From Anaeramoeba flamelloides (taxonomy: Eukaryota > Metamonada > Anaeramoebidae), in contig JANTQA010000012.1 in assembly GCA_027625915.1 (NCBI GenBank), positions 16,082,501-16,146,500 of the forward strand: a stretch of DNA of 64,000 nt, written 5' to 3'. Under the pieces are notes generated by a model, which did not search any database, was not told the DNA's origin, and saw only the letters and a list, made by a program, of their open reading frames with translations. The translations under genes and the position numbers were made by a program. Shown here piece after piece: positions 11,289 to 22,170 of the stretch. The first letter of the stretch is position 1, and each line of letters begins with the position of its first letter.

Positions 11289-13479
11289 TGAAAACGAAAA
11301 TGAAAATGAAAAAGAAAAAGAAAATGAAAATGAATTTGAAAGTGGAAATGATCATGAAAAAAAAATCAAACAAAAAAAGAAGAAAATTAGGTCAAATAAA
11401 AAAGATGAGGAATCTAAAAAAAATCTTCAAAAAAAGAAAAGAAAAAAGAAAACCAAAAAAAGATCAACTTCTGATACAATTCCTTATCGAGAATTAGTTA
11501 AATCATGGAAAAAAATCAAAAATAAAAGTTTAAAAAAAAAAACAAAATACAGAAAACATAAAAATTTTTCAAGTCTAAGCTTAGGAAAAAGAAAAGCAAA
11601 ATATTTTCAAACAAGCGATTCAAATAACCCATTGACTGAAACGTTTTATTTCCGTTCTATTCAATCAGAATTGAATAAGGAAAAACACCAATTTGAATGG
11701 GTGTGTCCTGATCCATATTCACCATACTTTTCAGAATCAATAATTTCGAAATTATTACAAGGCTTTATTAAAAGCAAAAAAAAAAACCCGTCAAACATTG
11801 AAACATTTTTATTAATAAATACATTTGATCATTGGAAAAAAATTGATTTACTTTTATTTTCAGAAGAAATGCGGATTACATTGGAACCATTTTTGAAAGA
11901 ATTTAAAAATGTAAATCTTGATTCGGAATCTGCAGTTAGGATGGGATCCTTTATAATACCTGCTTATGTGAATACAGGGGAAACAAAATCTTATTTGAAG
12001 GGGAAAATCAAATTTACAGAGAAGAAAATTATTATAACAATTAAAAAGGAAAAGGGGCCAATTTTTCTTGGCTCGTGGAAGAAATATGAACTTTCTGTTG
12101 GGATCGATTTGTGTGATCTAAAAGTGGCGATAATTGCTAATCAAAAAAAAACACTATTTGTACAATTAAAATTTGAAACAATTGAATTAAAAAGAATCTT
12201 TATTTTGGCCTTTTTAATGTACAACGAATCACGAGGAAAGCATTTATTAATTAATAACAATCCAATCGTTCGGTATGTTAACCCCAATATCATCAGAGAT
12301 ACAGTATTGCCGCCATTGATACAATCATCCAGCAATTTTAGAATGCAAAGCGGAAGTGTACATTTGGTCAACCAATTAAAAAGCCAATTTAATGTTAAAA
12401 AAAAGGATATTTTACAAACCTTTTATCTTGAAGGCGGCGTCAATTTTAGAGTTTACATCCTCATCCGAAAGGAGGTACCCTTTGCACCGGGATTTATCAA
12501 AATTCGAAAATTGGGGATAATAATCGGAATAAATAAAAAGGATATTTCATCAATCCAATTTACCGAAAAATTTTCTTTAATTCAAAGTATGAAAAACAAA
12601 AGAATTTTCCAATTATCGTGCGAAATTTTAATTAAAAGAAAGTTTTTAAAGAAGAGACACAACCAGAAATTAAAACCAGAAGTGCAAAGGGAAACTGTAA
12701 TAATATATTCGAAGTCAGTAGAACAGTTAAATTTAATTATTAAAACAATAAATTATTTTTATCTGAAACTAAAAGAAAAGAAAAAATCATTAATTTATAA
12801 CAATGACGGGGTCGATGTGGATGTTTATCACGGTACTTTGGATGATAATGGTAATGATACCGATAATTCTGATCATAAAAGGAAGAAAAATTATTCGAAA
12901 AATAAACAGAACAAGAACAAGAACAAGAACAAGAAAAAGAAAAAGAAAAAGAAAAAGAAAAGTCAATTGAATCCAAATACTATTACAACATTTAAAAATA
13001 CTTTAAAAAATCAAAAAATGAAAAAAAAAAAAAAAAAAAAAAAATCTTCAATTACTAAAATAACTTTTTCAAAGCATAAAGATAATGAACACAAAAGAAA
13101 AAGAAAGACGAGTAATAATAGAAAAACTTCTTCAAATATTTCCTTGTCAACAAAAAAAACATCACCATCATCTTCGTTGTCATATTCATCTATAATGTCA
13201 CAATCGCCAGATACATATACAAATACAAAGACAAGCACAAACACAAACACAAATACAAATACAGATACAAATACGGAGAGAATGTCTATTTCTTCGGCTT
13301 CTTCAATAAATAATATGATGAATACCTATTCCAATAATGTCTATAACCAAAAATTCAAAAAAAAGTATTCAAAAACAAATCCAAAGCCTAAAAAAAATAT
13401 AATAATTTCTTCATTAGATAAAAATTCTTCAAAGCATTCAAGTTCAATAAAAAATAGTTTTGAAGAAACTGAATATTAA
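3347..13479 (+). CDS. Giant Lys/Asn/Glu/Gln-rich protein with repeated modules and a globular C-terminal region; frame shifts at two A-runs
   Basis: I do not recognise the family. The first ATG after an in-frame TAA (3332-3334) opens frame 2, which runs to 6739. Frame 3 is open from about 6722 to 8735 and frame 1 from about 8721 to a TAA at 13477-13479, so the locus reads through about 3,377 codons with only two +1 steps. Both steps sit at A-runs inside copies of one repeat: copy 2 has seven A at 6716-6722 where copy 1 has six, and copy 3 has six A at 8715-8720 where copy 1 has five. Residues 1-210 look folded. Next come an acidic segment and K/E/Q/N-rich repeats, probably disordered or charged helix. 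Another acidic D/N stretch lies at nt 10258-10340. Nt 11640-12790 encode a globular region with two beta-rich blocks each ending in a helix, possibly PH-like (inference). The tail is K- and S/T-rich. It could be one gene with assembly errors or a decaying gene. Function unknown; a nuclear or cytoskeletal scaffold is only a guess. Confidence 0.75.
5233..9240 (+). repeat. Three near-identical coding modules inside the giant gene
   Basis: Each copy begins with EEMELKIEIDTQISPEFSTK and starts at about 5233, 6378 and 8385. For roughly 350-450 nt the copies are nearly identical even at silent positions, then grade into K/E/Q-rich sequence of varying length. Differences are small in-frame indels in the lysine stretch plus the two single-A differences that move the reading frame. 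This indicates recent duplication or gene conversion within the gene. It is also the context in which an assembler or long-read basecaller is most likely to fail. Confidence 0.85.
7670..10995 (+). repeat. Second duplicated coding module (YDLIIKE ... IILSDLEIDFDNSD) in the giant gene
   Basis: Nt 7676-8080 and 10797-10995 both encode YDLIIKE, an Asn-rich linker, FNKEINKM, NINKNKKIILSDLEIDFDNS and an acidic end. The linkers differ in length through AAT/GAT triplet repeats, while the flanking blocks are highly conserved. The acidic-hydrophobic tail IILSDLEIDFD is the only non-low-complexity part, so it may be a short binding motif (inference). Confidence 0.75.
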
Positions 13480-14229
13480 TATTTTTACTTGAATTTTTTG
13501 AGACAACATTAATCTACCTACCTTGAATAAATAATATTATTCTATTTTTTAAAAAAAAATGTACTGGCAGGTTTTTTTAGTATTGGTTGATTAAATGAAA
13601 AGAGAGAGGGTAAACAGAAGGAATGATTAGTGATAATATTCCCAATATTAAATTCGAAATGACGCAGAGGCAAAGGCTCTTTAAACAGCAATTTTATCAA
13701 ATTGTATATTTTTATTCTTAAAGTTACAAAATCTACTTTGGTGTGATTGTAATTTTAATTAAAAAGCAAATATAAGCTTGATACAAAGCCATTAATTTTC
13801 AAAGTAAAATCATCTGATCAGATTGATTTCTAATTTTTTGGCTTTTATAAAATCTGAATAAGAATTTGAACAAAATGCCTTCCAATTAGATGCGATGTAA
13901 CCAATTAATGTGAAAATTGAACTCTCTTACTTGATTCAACAATACATAATTTTAAAATAGTGTTTAGAACGCACAATACTAATAGACACACACAATTAAT
14001 AGAGTGTTGCTCGATTTAAATAAAAAGAAAAGAAAAGAAAAAAAAAATAAGGTTTTTTTTGTGAAAATATCTAAATGAAAATCAAAATAAAAATATGAAC
14101 CATTATATTATTTTTTAAAGTTTAATTTTAAATATGTTATTTTAATTTGATTGTTTTTTATTTTTTTTTTTTTTTTTGATTAAATTGAGTAATATTTGAT
14201 TTTTTTTTGAATATAAAGGGACTATTGGA
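13480..14229. other. Intergenic, no gene seen
   Basis: The sequence downstream of the giant gene's stop is AT-rich with A and T runs. No ORF with coding character, no splice-linked exon and no tRNA-like fold was seen. Confidence 0.6.
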
Positions 14230-15845
14230 TAATCGAGGAAAAATTTGTTTTTATTTTTTTTTTTTTTTAAAAGTTAAGGGAGGAGTTTAAAATTCCTCTT
14301 ATTTGCCGTTAGGTTTTCCAGAATTCAAAAGAATTGAGTACAATCTTTGATTTTTCTCTATTCTTTTGAATCATGGAAAAGCTAGGCACTTGACGGCACT
14401 TTTGGTTAGGTATTTTTAAATTGAAGAAATAAATCAAAAATTTTTGGAATTTTCGGTTTATTTCTCAAATTAAAAAAAATTGCTGTTATGTTTTCCAGAA
14501 TTTAAAATAATTGAGTAAAATCAAAAATTTTTCTCTATTCTTTTGAATTATGTTACAGCTTCGTTATGGTTTTTTTAATTTTTGAAATTAAATGAAAATC
14601 TATTGAATTTTCTTTTTGAATCTGCAATTAAAAAAACCTAGACATTTTCCGTTAGGTTTTCCAGAATGTAAAAGAATAGAAAAAAATCAAAGATTTTACG
14701 CAATTCTTTTCGAATTCTGGAAAAACTGCAGTTTCTTTTCTTGAGTTTTCCTTTTATTTGTAAAATCAAAACATTTTCGTTAGGTTTTCTTGAGTTTTCT
14801 AAGTATTTATATAATCACTAGATTTTCCTTAGGTTTTTTTGAGTCTTCTATTTATTTGGAAAATCAATAGATTTTCATTAAGTTTTTTTTACTTTAAAAA
14901 TAAACCGAAAATTTTAATAAATTTACGGTTTATTTCAAAAAGTATAAAAAAACCTAGAACACTTCACAAATTAATAGAAAACTCAAAAAAACCTAAAACA
15001 CTTTATAAATAAAATAGAAAACATCAAAAAAACCTAGAACACTTAATAAAAAAAACAGTAAACCTCTAGAAAACTTAGGTATTTTACAGTACTTGATGAT
15101 ACTTGCCGAAATCCTAAACTTAAATTTAGAAATTTTTTTAAAAGATTCAAACATAGTTTTATTATCTACTACAGCTGATAAAGTTATTAAATCTTATTTA
15201 TTAATAATATTAAAAATATTATTATTTTATTATCATTCAGAAATCCAGATTTTAGGATTATTTTCATAAGCTGGGCAGTCTTTAGGTTTTACAGGATTCA
15301 AAAGAATTGGCTAAAATCTTTGATTTTACTCTATTCTTTTAAATTCTGGAAAATCGCCGTTAGGTTTGTTTTAATTTGGAAAATAGAAAGAAAATTTTTG
15401 AAATTTTTGGTTTATTTCTTAAATTAAAAAAAAGCGCCATTAGGTTTTCTTGAGTTTTCTGTTTTTTTTGTGAAGTGTTCTAGGTCTTTTTGTGGTTTTC
15501 TATTTTATTTGTAAAGTGTTTTAGGTTTTTTTGAGTTTTCTATTCTATTTGTGAAGTGTTCTAGCTTTTTTTGAGATTTTCTATTTTATTTGGAAAATCA
15601 ATAGATTTTCCGAAGGTTTTTTTTACTTTAGAAATAAATTGAAAATTTTAATAAATTTTCGGTTTATTTCTAAAGTAAAAAAAAACCTAGAACACTTGAC
15701 AGATAAAACAGAAAACCTCAAAAAAGCCGCTGTTAGCTTTTCCAGGATTTAAAAGAATTGAGCAAAATCCTTGATTTTTCTCCATTCTTTTGAATTATGG
15801 AAAAGCTAGGCACTCTACGGCACTTTACGGCACTTGACGACATGA
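14230..15845. repeat. Cluster of related hairpin repeats
   Basis: Five versions of one hairpin occur, near 14312, 14487, 14657, 15280 and 15733. Each has a left arm like ttttccagaattcaaaagaa, a short AT loop with gattttnctctatt, and a right arm like ttcttttgaattctggaaaa. Between them are a second motif in both orientations (aaaaaacctagaacact and its complement) and a third self-complementary motif built on aataaaccgaaaatttt. The block is bracketed by gctaggcac-type sequence near 14381 and 15803. It has no coding capacity. A related, smaller piece lies at 44250-44545. Confidence 0.75.
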
Positions 15846-16612
15846 TCACAAAGAAAATGATCCAAATCTTCAATGATATCAAAGTTTTTATATATTTTAC
15901 ACAATTGACAAAAAGTTGTTTTTATTTTTGGCTTTTATCCAATTTTTTGATCTTCTTGTCACAAAGTATTTCAGAATATCTTAATTGACAGATCGATATT
16001 AATAACATACCATTGTTCAAAAAAAAATATGAATCATTTTACCAAATTATGAAATTAGAGAATTAGATAAGACAAGAGTATAATTTTTCAACTTACTTCT
16101 ACCTTTTAAAAAATGTTGGTTCAAATTTCAAAAAAATATACGAATCCATTTTTATTCAAAAATAAAAATTAAAATAATCATTTGTTTTTCCAAAAAAGAA
16201 AAATATTGAAAACTAAATGTAAAATGGGAAATGTTAAAAGTTTAAAAAAGAAAATAGGAAAAGAGTAAAAAAAAATACAACTTTATTGTTTCATTAAAAA
16301 AAACATAAAAATTTTAAGAAAATATCAAGGAAAGAGGACTTTAAACGTACTCTTCAAAAATATTTAAACAAAAAAAATCAAAATTAAGAATGGGGGAAAC
16401 TGGAAAAATAATTAATCGTAAAAGAAAATCAACAAAAGAAGGACACCCTTCTACTGTGGCTTAACTTTTAGTTCCTGTTCCCATTTAAATTTCTAAAAAA
16501 AAAAATCAGAAATGATTAATAAATAAATCTAAAGTCACCTTAATTCCTAAATTTTGGAAGGAATTAAAAGAAAAAAAAACTAAAAACAAAACAAGTATTA
16601 GGATATAATAAT

Positions 16613-17147
16613 TTAAAGGTGTTCCATAATATGAGGTATGGTCGGTTCTGAGTCATATTGGGATTTTGAATCTTTATGCAAACGATTTTGTTGTTGGCTA
16701 TACGACATGTGAAATGTATTTGTGCCTTTGTCTTGCTCGATTGGTTTAATCTTAAATTGGATCATTTTGGGTAATGTCTCTTCTTCACTAATTTTGGTTC
16801 CGTGTTGGAAAGACTGGTGTCTGTACTGTAATTTCTTTTTACAGAACTTCCTTAAATTTGCCAAGCTTGAACTAATGGGAATATGAATTCTAAGTGTCAT
16901 TTCAACAGGCTTGTATTTTGGTTGGTTAACCAATAATGTATATTCAGAAATGAGGAGATAAGGTTTTTATTATTGATTGTTTTTTTGGAAGATTATTATT
17001 TTACTTTCCAAAATAAGGAGATCAAGAGAAAAAATAAAACGTAAAAAAGTTAAAAATAAAAAATTGCTTTTTTTCACTTTTTTACAAGAGCTCGCAATTT
17101 TTCTGTTGTATTTCAAAATATTGAAAGATTTTCTTTGTGGTTTGTGG
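16613..17147 (-). CDS. Possible small spliced gene of unknown function
   Basis: On the minus strand, 16933 down to 16613 is open for 107 codons with normal residue diversity and visibly higher GC than its surroundings, ending in TAA. No ATG opens it, so it is probably an internal or last exon. A candidate upstream exon is 17147-17086, with acceptor aatttaacag and donor gtaaaa, encoding PQTTKKIFQYFEIQQKNCEL and one more residue. It joins in frame if the next exon starts at 16889 or 16871. The main exon contains SSLANLRKFCKKKLQ followed by HGTKISEEETLPKM. That pattern loosely recalls a ubiquitin-like fold (helix, then a G-x-x-(I/L)-x-(D/E)-x-x-TL turn), but the call is weak. A separate short open stretch at 16492-16451 (KFKWEQELKVKPQ, stop) has a good acceptor but no phase-matched donor. 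The first exon was not found. Confidence 0.4.
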
Positions 17148-17611
17148 CTGTTAAATTGTAAATGTCAGAATTATCCATCTAATTATAATTTGATCAAATT
17201 AAATTGATCTTTTCAGCTTTTTTTAGAGTCTGCAATTGCTTTTAAATCTATTTTTGGTGTCGTTCATTATTCTTTTCGTTTTAAAAAGACATGAGGAAAA
17301 ATAATAATAATTTTATTATTTTTTTTATTTGTAACCAAGTTTTTAAAAAAAACTATGACTATTTAGCAGATTTGAATTGGGTTTAAGATTTTTAATAAAA
17401 AATATGAGTGAAAAATAGAATGATTTACTTTTCAAAATTTTCTTTTCTGAACTTGATAAAGGATTTTGTTTCTGAAATTTTAATTTAATCTTGTGAAATT
17501 GAGTTTAACCAAATCTTTGGGGGGGGGCAATAAGAGAGTTATAATTGTTGTCTAAATATTAAATATAGTGTTGTCAAATAAACAGTTTCAAAAAAATTTA
17601 ATTCTTATCCC

Positions 17612-18430
17612 AAAATAAAAAGTCGTGTTTTTTTGTTTGAGAAGACCTATAATTAAATTGATCAAAGAAATTGACAATAAACTATTAGCAAATATATTAG
17701 GAGTTTCTTCAAGTATTATTTAATTCAGAAATGATGAAAAATAAGGATCAAATTGGAAAATTTATCTTCAAAAAATAGATTATAAATTTTTTCCAACAAA
17801 ACAAAAGATTGAAAAAATAGAGAGAATTTTACCAAAAAAATTGAACAAATTTCATTCCTAATTATAAAGTTTACTAAAAACCTCAAGGAGTTTACCTACA
17901 AAATTGATTTTAAAAATTGAAGACTATTGGGTAGTTAATTTGATTTTGCATTGAAATAAGAAGAAAAAAAACATGGGTTATATTTTTAAACAAGATTATT
18001 TACTTTACTAATAATATTTTTTTGATCATTTACTACTTGGAAAACTTCTTTTTGAAATTATTAAACCTGGTTCTTTTTTCTAGAAGGCCTATAAATTAAA
18101 CTGATCAAAGAAACTAATTAAACTATAAGTAATTATGTCTTTTATTTCTTCATGTTCTAAAATTTATAAAACAAAATTTAAAAAAAAAAGGATCAAATGT
18201 GAAAATTTAACATCTCAAACAATAGAGTCAATTTTTTCGATTTTTTGAACAAAAAATAGAAACAATTACGAACCATTTTAAAACAAATTCAATTCATAAT
18301 TAAAGATTTTCTCAAAATATAAATGAATAAACCTTTAAAATTGATTTGATGTTCAGTAGACTATTTGATATTGTAGATTGGATAGTGTATTGAGAGAATA
18401 AGAAATAAAAGAACAGTTTGAATTTGAAAA
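17612..18430 (+). repeat. Dispersed repeat family 6, two tandem diverged copies
   Basis: The segments from about 17612 to 17975 and 18040 to 18430 resemble each other. Shared marks are gaagRcctataaattaaa, tgatcaaagaaa, aaggatcaaat, an A-rich middle, and aaaattgattt...actattgg near the end. The reverse complement of 30740-31150 is a third copy. No coding sequence is visible. Confidence 0.6.
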
Positions 18431-18845
18431 ATAGGGTTTATATACTTTTGGCTTGTTTTTGACAACATTAGTGACTAATTTACTAATTCTAACTCGGTTT
18501 TTGTGGATGGAAATCGTGAAAAGGAAATTCCTTCCACCTTGTTAATAAGGTTAGAAAAACAATTTTTCTGATTTGAAAATAACCCCAGATAATTATTTGT
18601 TAAAAAAATTTAGGCTCATATTTTTTTAATTGGTAACATTTGGGTGTAAGGCTCAGTATTTGGAGGTAAGGATATCTTGTGTATAGCAGAATTCTTGCTA
18701 TTGGAGTTCCACATCGATTGATCTGATACTGTGTATGAATTATTATAATTTTTAATTTTATCGTTGAAATGATATTATTATTGTTATAAAATATTTTCAC
18801 TATTTACTTTCTACTTTGTTTGTTCCATAAACTTTTCTTTTATTA

Positions 18846-19738
18846 CAGCCAGTTCCACTTTTAAGACACAAACTTTCAAGGAAATTTAAGAAAGAAAATC
18901 TCAAATTAAAGCACATAATTCAAAATTATAGTCAAATATAAATCATTTTCCAGTCAAAGGGGCCCAGTTGTAATGATATAATACATGTGTTTAAAGGGTT
19001 TGCATAGATATTAGAAGAAAAATTTTATTTTTGAAATTTTCAAAATTGAAATCATTTTTTCACATTTCTACACATTTTTGTTTTTTTCGATTTTTTTTTA
19101 AAACGTCTTTCAGTTACAAAAAATTTTTTTATTGCAAGATCAATAGTCACTTGGTAAATACGTGTTATTCTAAGGTTATTGAAACCATGTAAAGATTGTT
19201 GAGTAATCATATTGATTTCTATTGTAATTTTATTCGGATTTTTGATCCTGATATTTGTTTAATAAATGTGAAAAATTTTCACTTCATTTTCATTTTCTTT
19301 TTCAAATAGAGACCACAAATACCAACAAACTTCGTTTGGAGGCTTAATTTCTAAAAGAAAAGTATGGAAAATGAAGTGAAAAATGTTTCATATTTATTAT
19401 TCAAATACCAGTAGAAGTTCAAAACGAACATCGTTGTTTTTCTCAATAGGTCCCTAAGAATTTGGGTTTTTCAATTTTTAAGAAAATTTATTGATTAATT
19501 AGTTTTCTTTCAGACATACATCAACAATTCTTTGATGTGTATTATTTTGTTTATTTCTTATTTGTTCTTCAAAGGTCAATTATTTAAAATAATTGATATT
19601 TGAAAATAACGTTGGGCCTCTATGACTGAAACAGAGTTTATGTGTGTAAAAACAATTTCAAAAAATGTACTGTAATTTGAGATTTTTTTGTGCCCTAAAT
19701 TTCGTTGAAAGTATGTGTATTAAAAGGAAAACTGACTG
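18846..19738. repeat. Tc1/mariner-like MITE, family 1, split by a family-2 element
   Basis: The left arm (cagccagttccacttttaag) follows TA at 18844-18845. The right arm ends at 19738 with gaaaactgactg before TA at 19739-19740. A 678-bp family-2 element lies between the arms (18951-19628); without it the copy would be about 215 bp, the family's usual length. The family-2 insertion is therefore younger than this family-1 copy. Confidence 0.75.
18951..19628 (-). repeat. Dispersed inverted-terminal element, family 2, copy 2
   Basis: This is the best-preserved family-2 copy. It is in reverse orientation to 157-666 and 40807-41290. Its ends are cagtcaaaggggcccag on the left and, read on the other strand from the right, cagtcatagaggcccaac: an imperfect 17-18 bp terminal inverted repeat. 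No clear target duplication was found and no ORF is present. Confidence 0.75.
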
Positions 19739-20002
19739 TATTCCTTTCTCTCAATAAAGAAATAAAATAAATTATAAACTTGGTATGAATTTTAATAAGT
19801 TGTTTAAAAATGAATTTGTTAAAAAGGTGTTCTCAAAATTTATATTTGGTAAAGAAAAGAACATAAATTCTTTGGTATTGAAAAACAAATGAGATTTTAA
19901 ATTTAATATGTTTTGATTTTTATTTGATTTGGGATTGCTTTCATTTTTTAATATTTTTCCCCAGGTTTTTTTCACAATCCATTTAATAGTCTCAAATAAC
20001 CT

Positions 20003-20023
20003 GGGGGGGGGGGGGGGGGGGGG
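20003..20023. repeat. Run of 21 guanines
   Basis: An uninterrupted G homopolymer in otherwise AT-rich DNA. Shorter G runs occur at 17519-17527 and 26557-26563. Exact length is likely unreliable in any read technology. Confidence 0.9.
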
Positions 20024-21414
20024 TCAATCTTAATGATCTTTAACTTTTTAGTTGGATCTTTTCAAACAGGAAAATGTTTTTTGTTTGAATTAACCCCAAA
20101 AATCAAAAATACTCAAACATTTTTTAACAGCCTTAAAAAAAAATTGAAGAACTTTTAAAAAACCAGAGTTTTCATGAATAAATGGTTATGATTAATTAAC
20201 AATTTAACTTTAAAGGGGTCTCAGATCTCCTAAAACAGGCAAAATTTATAAAATACGTTATTAATGAAATTCTCTACTAACAAATTTTGTCGATGTGAAG
20301 AGTAAAAAGATTCTAATCTACAAAGAAACAGATAAAATACGAAGTTTTTTAAGTGAGATCTATTTTTTTTTTCCTTTTTTTCTGAAAAAGACAACTATTA
20401 AATTCATTTTATTTCTTACATTATAAATAGTTGTTATCTTGTTTATAACACATTTTATTATTATTGTACAATGCCATCTCTTTGATGCTAGGAATATTAA
20501 TAAAAGAATTTTATTTTCTTTTTTGAGACAATTCTTTTAAGAGATCAAAAAAAAAAAAATTTATTAAGCAAATTGAAAAATATTCGCAATTTTTTAAGAA
20601 CAAAAGTTATAAAAATTAAAGTTTTAAAGTCATTATCCAAAAATTAACTCAGAAATTTTGTATTTGATCTAAGATTAAATTTGATTTTTTAAAAGATAAA
20701 ATTTTCTTAAAGATATTTGGGAATTATACAATTTTATCCTCAAAATTCAGAAATCAAAATTTTTCTTCCCAAAATGATCTAAATTGTTGTTAGGATTCTT
20801 GTGAATTAAAACAAACAATTTGATAAAAAATTTTTACAAATTGAAAATTCTTTTGTAATTTTTTTTTCATTTTTTGAAAACCAGAAAAGGATTTTCATCA
20901 AACTATGAAGATTGAAAACAAAAAATTCTTTATAAATCTTAATTTCTTTTATAAAGTTGAATGAAACTTCTATCAAATTTTCAAATATTTAATCAAATTA
21001 ATCTTGATAAGTTTTATTTCTTGATATTAGAATAGAAATAATTAAAAAGAAAAATAATAACGTAATATAAAAAATGTTATTTCAAAATTAATACTTTCCA
21101 TTATAAAACGAAAAATATGTCTTCCCATTTTCAAGAATTAACTTAATTCTTAAACAAAATAATAGGTTACTTTTTTTCGTTTTATATTGGAAACATGCAA
21201 ATTTTGAATTTCAAAAAATAGAATTAATCTAATAAATTGTTTAAATGTGGACAACTAGTTCATTTCATAAGTCGAAACACAAATTATTAAAAAAATTTTT
21301 TCAAGATCCTTTGACCAGATTTCATTTTAATTTTGTAAAATTACAACTGCCTAAAGTAACAAAATTTGTGCCAAGGAAATAATTTATATAAAAAAAGATA
21401 CAGAACTAAGTGCT
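20024..21414. other. Intergenic, no gene seen
   Basis: AT-rich sequence with stops in all frames and no recognisable exon or RNA gene. I could not match it to another part of the window. Confidence 0.55.
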
Positions 21415-22170
21415 TTAAGGCTCTTGTCATTTACGGTGTATTTTACTGCATACTCAGGAAGTGACTTGTAACTAAAAAAGTTATTGTGAAATTGTCCTTC
21501 TTTATATTTACAAAAATTCAAATTAGAAAATTAAAAATTCTTAAGATCTAGATTCGCAAACAAATAAATTCCAAAAAACGTTTAGAAGAATTCTTATTAT
21601 AAATTAATTTAACTTCGAAAAACAAAACCAAAAGAAGTGTTGTTTCTCAAAGTAGAAAAATTTCAAAGAATTCTCAAATTGGAAAAAATTAATTTGAAAA
21701 AAAAATACACTTGTTTCTTATTTTGTATTTCCAAAGGTTTAAATTCCTTCAAAACAAAAGAAATTGTTATATTTCAGTATAAAATCAATTTAATTCAATA
21801 TAACCCAATTGGTTATTTTATCAATCTCTATATTTAGCAAATTAAGGATTTTGTAACATTCTTGAGAAAAAAATAATTCATTGAGGGAATAGAAAAAAAA
21901 AAAAATCAAAAAAAACGAACTTCAGAGATTTCAAAAAGTGCCAATGAGTGATATTTCAAAATCAACCAAGTTGTTTTCAAAATGATAACTCAAATGATTG
22001 AAATTGAAAATTGAGTATTGTTCTATGATGCTTTTTGTCTCAAAATGTTGTAGTTTGAGATAGTTTATTTCTGGAGATGGATCGCCCATCACAAGTTGGT
22101 TTTTTATTTGATTGGCATTAGGATCTCATTAAAAGTACAAAACAATTTTTTTTGATATCAAGATATTTAT
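21415..22170 (+). repeat. Dispersed repeat family 3, diverged copy 1
   Basis: It aligns with 28868-29520. Shared marks are gtgaaat.g..cttcttt near the left, a diverged hairpin around 21935-22032 (caaaaagtgccaatgagtga and its partner), and a right part with ttctggagatggatcgccca, attggcattagg and an A/T tail. No ORF with coding character is present. Confidence 0.6.

Noticed and set aside
16613-16933. SRP14-like protein
   Set aside because: A short stretch (FHMSYSQ) recalls SRP14, but the rest does not align and the order of elements is wrong.
18600-18800. 66-codon minus-strand ORF
   Set aside because: No motif or splice partner, and it lies just before a MITE; chance ORF.
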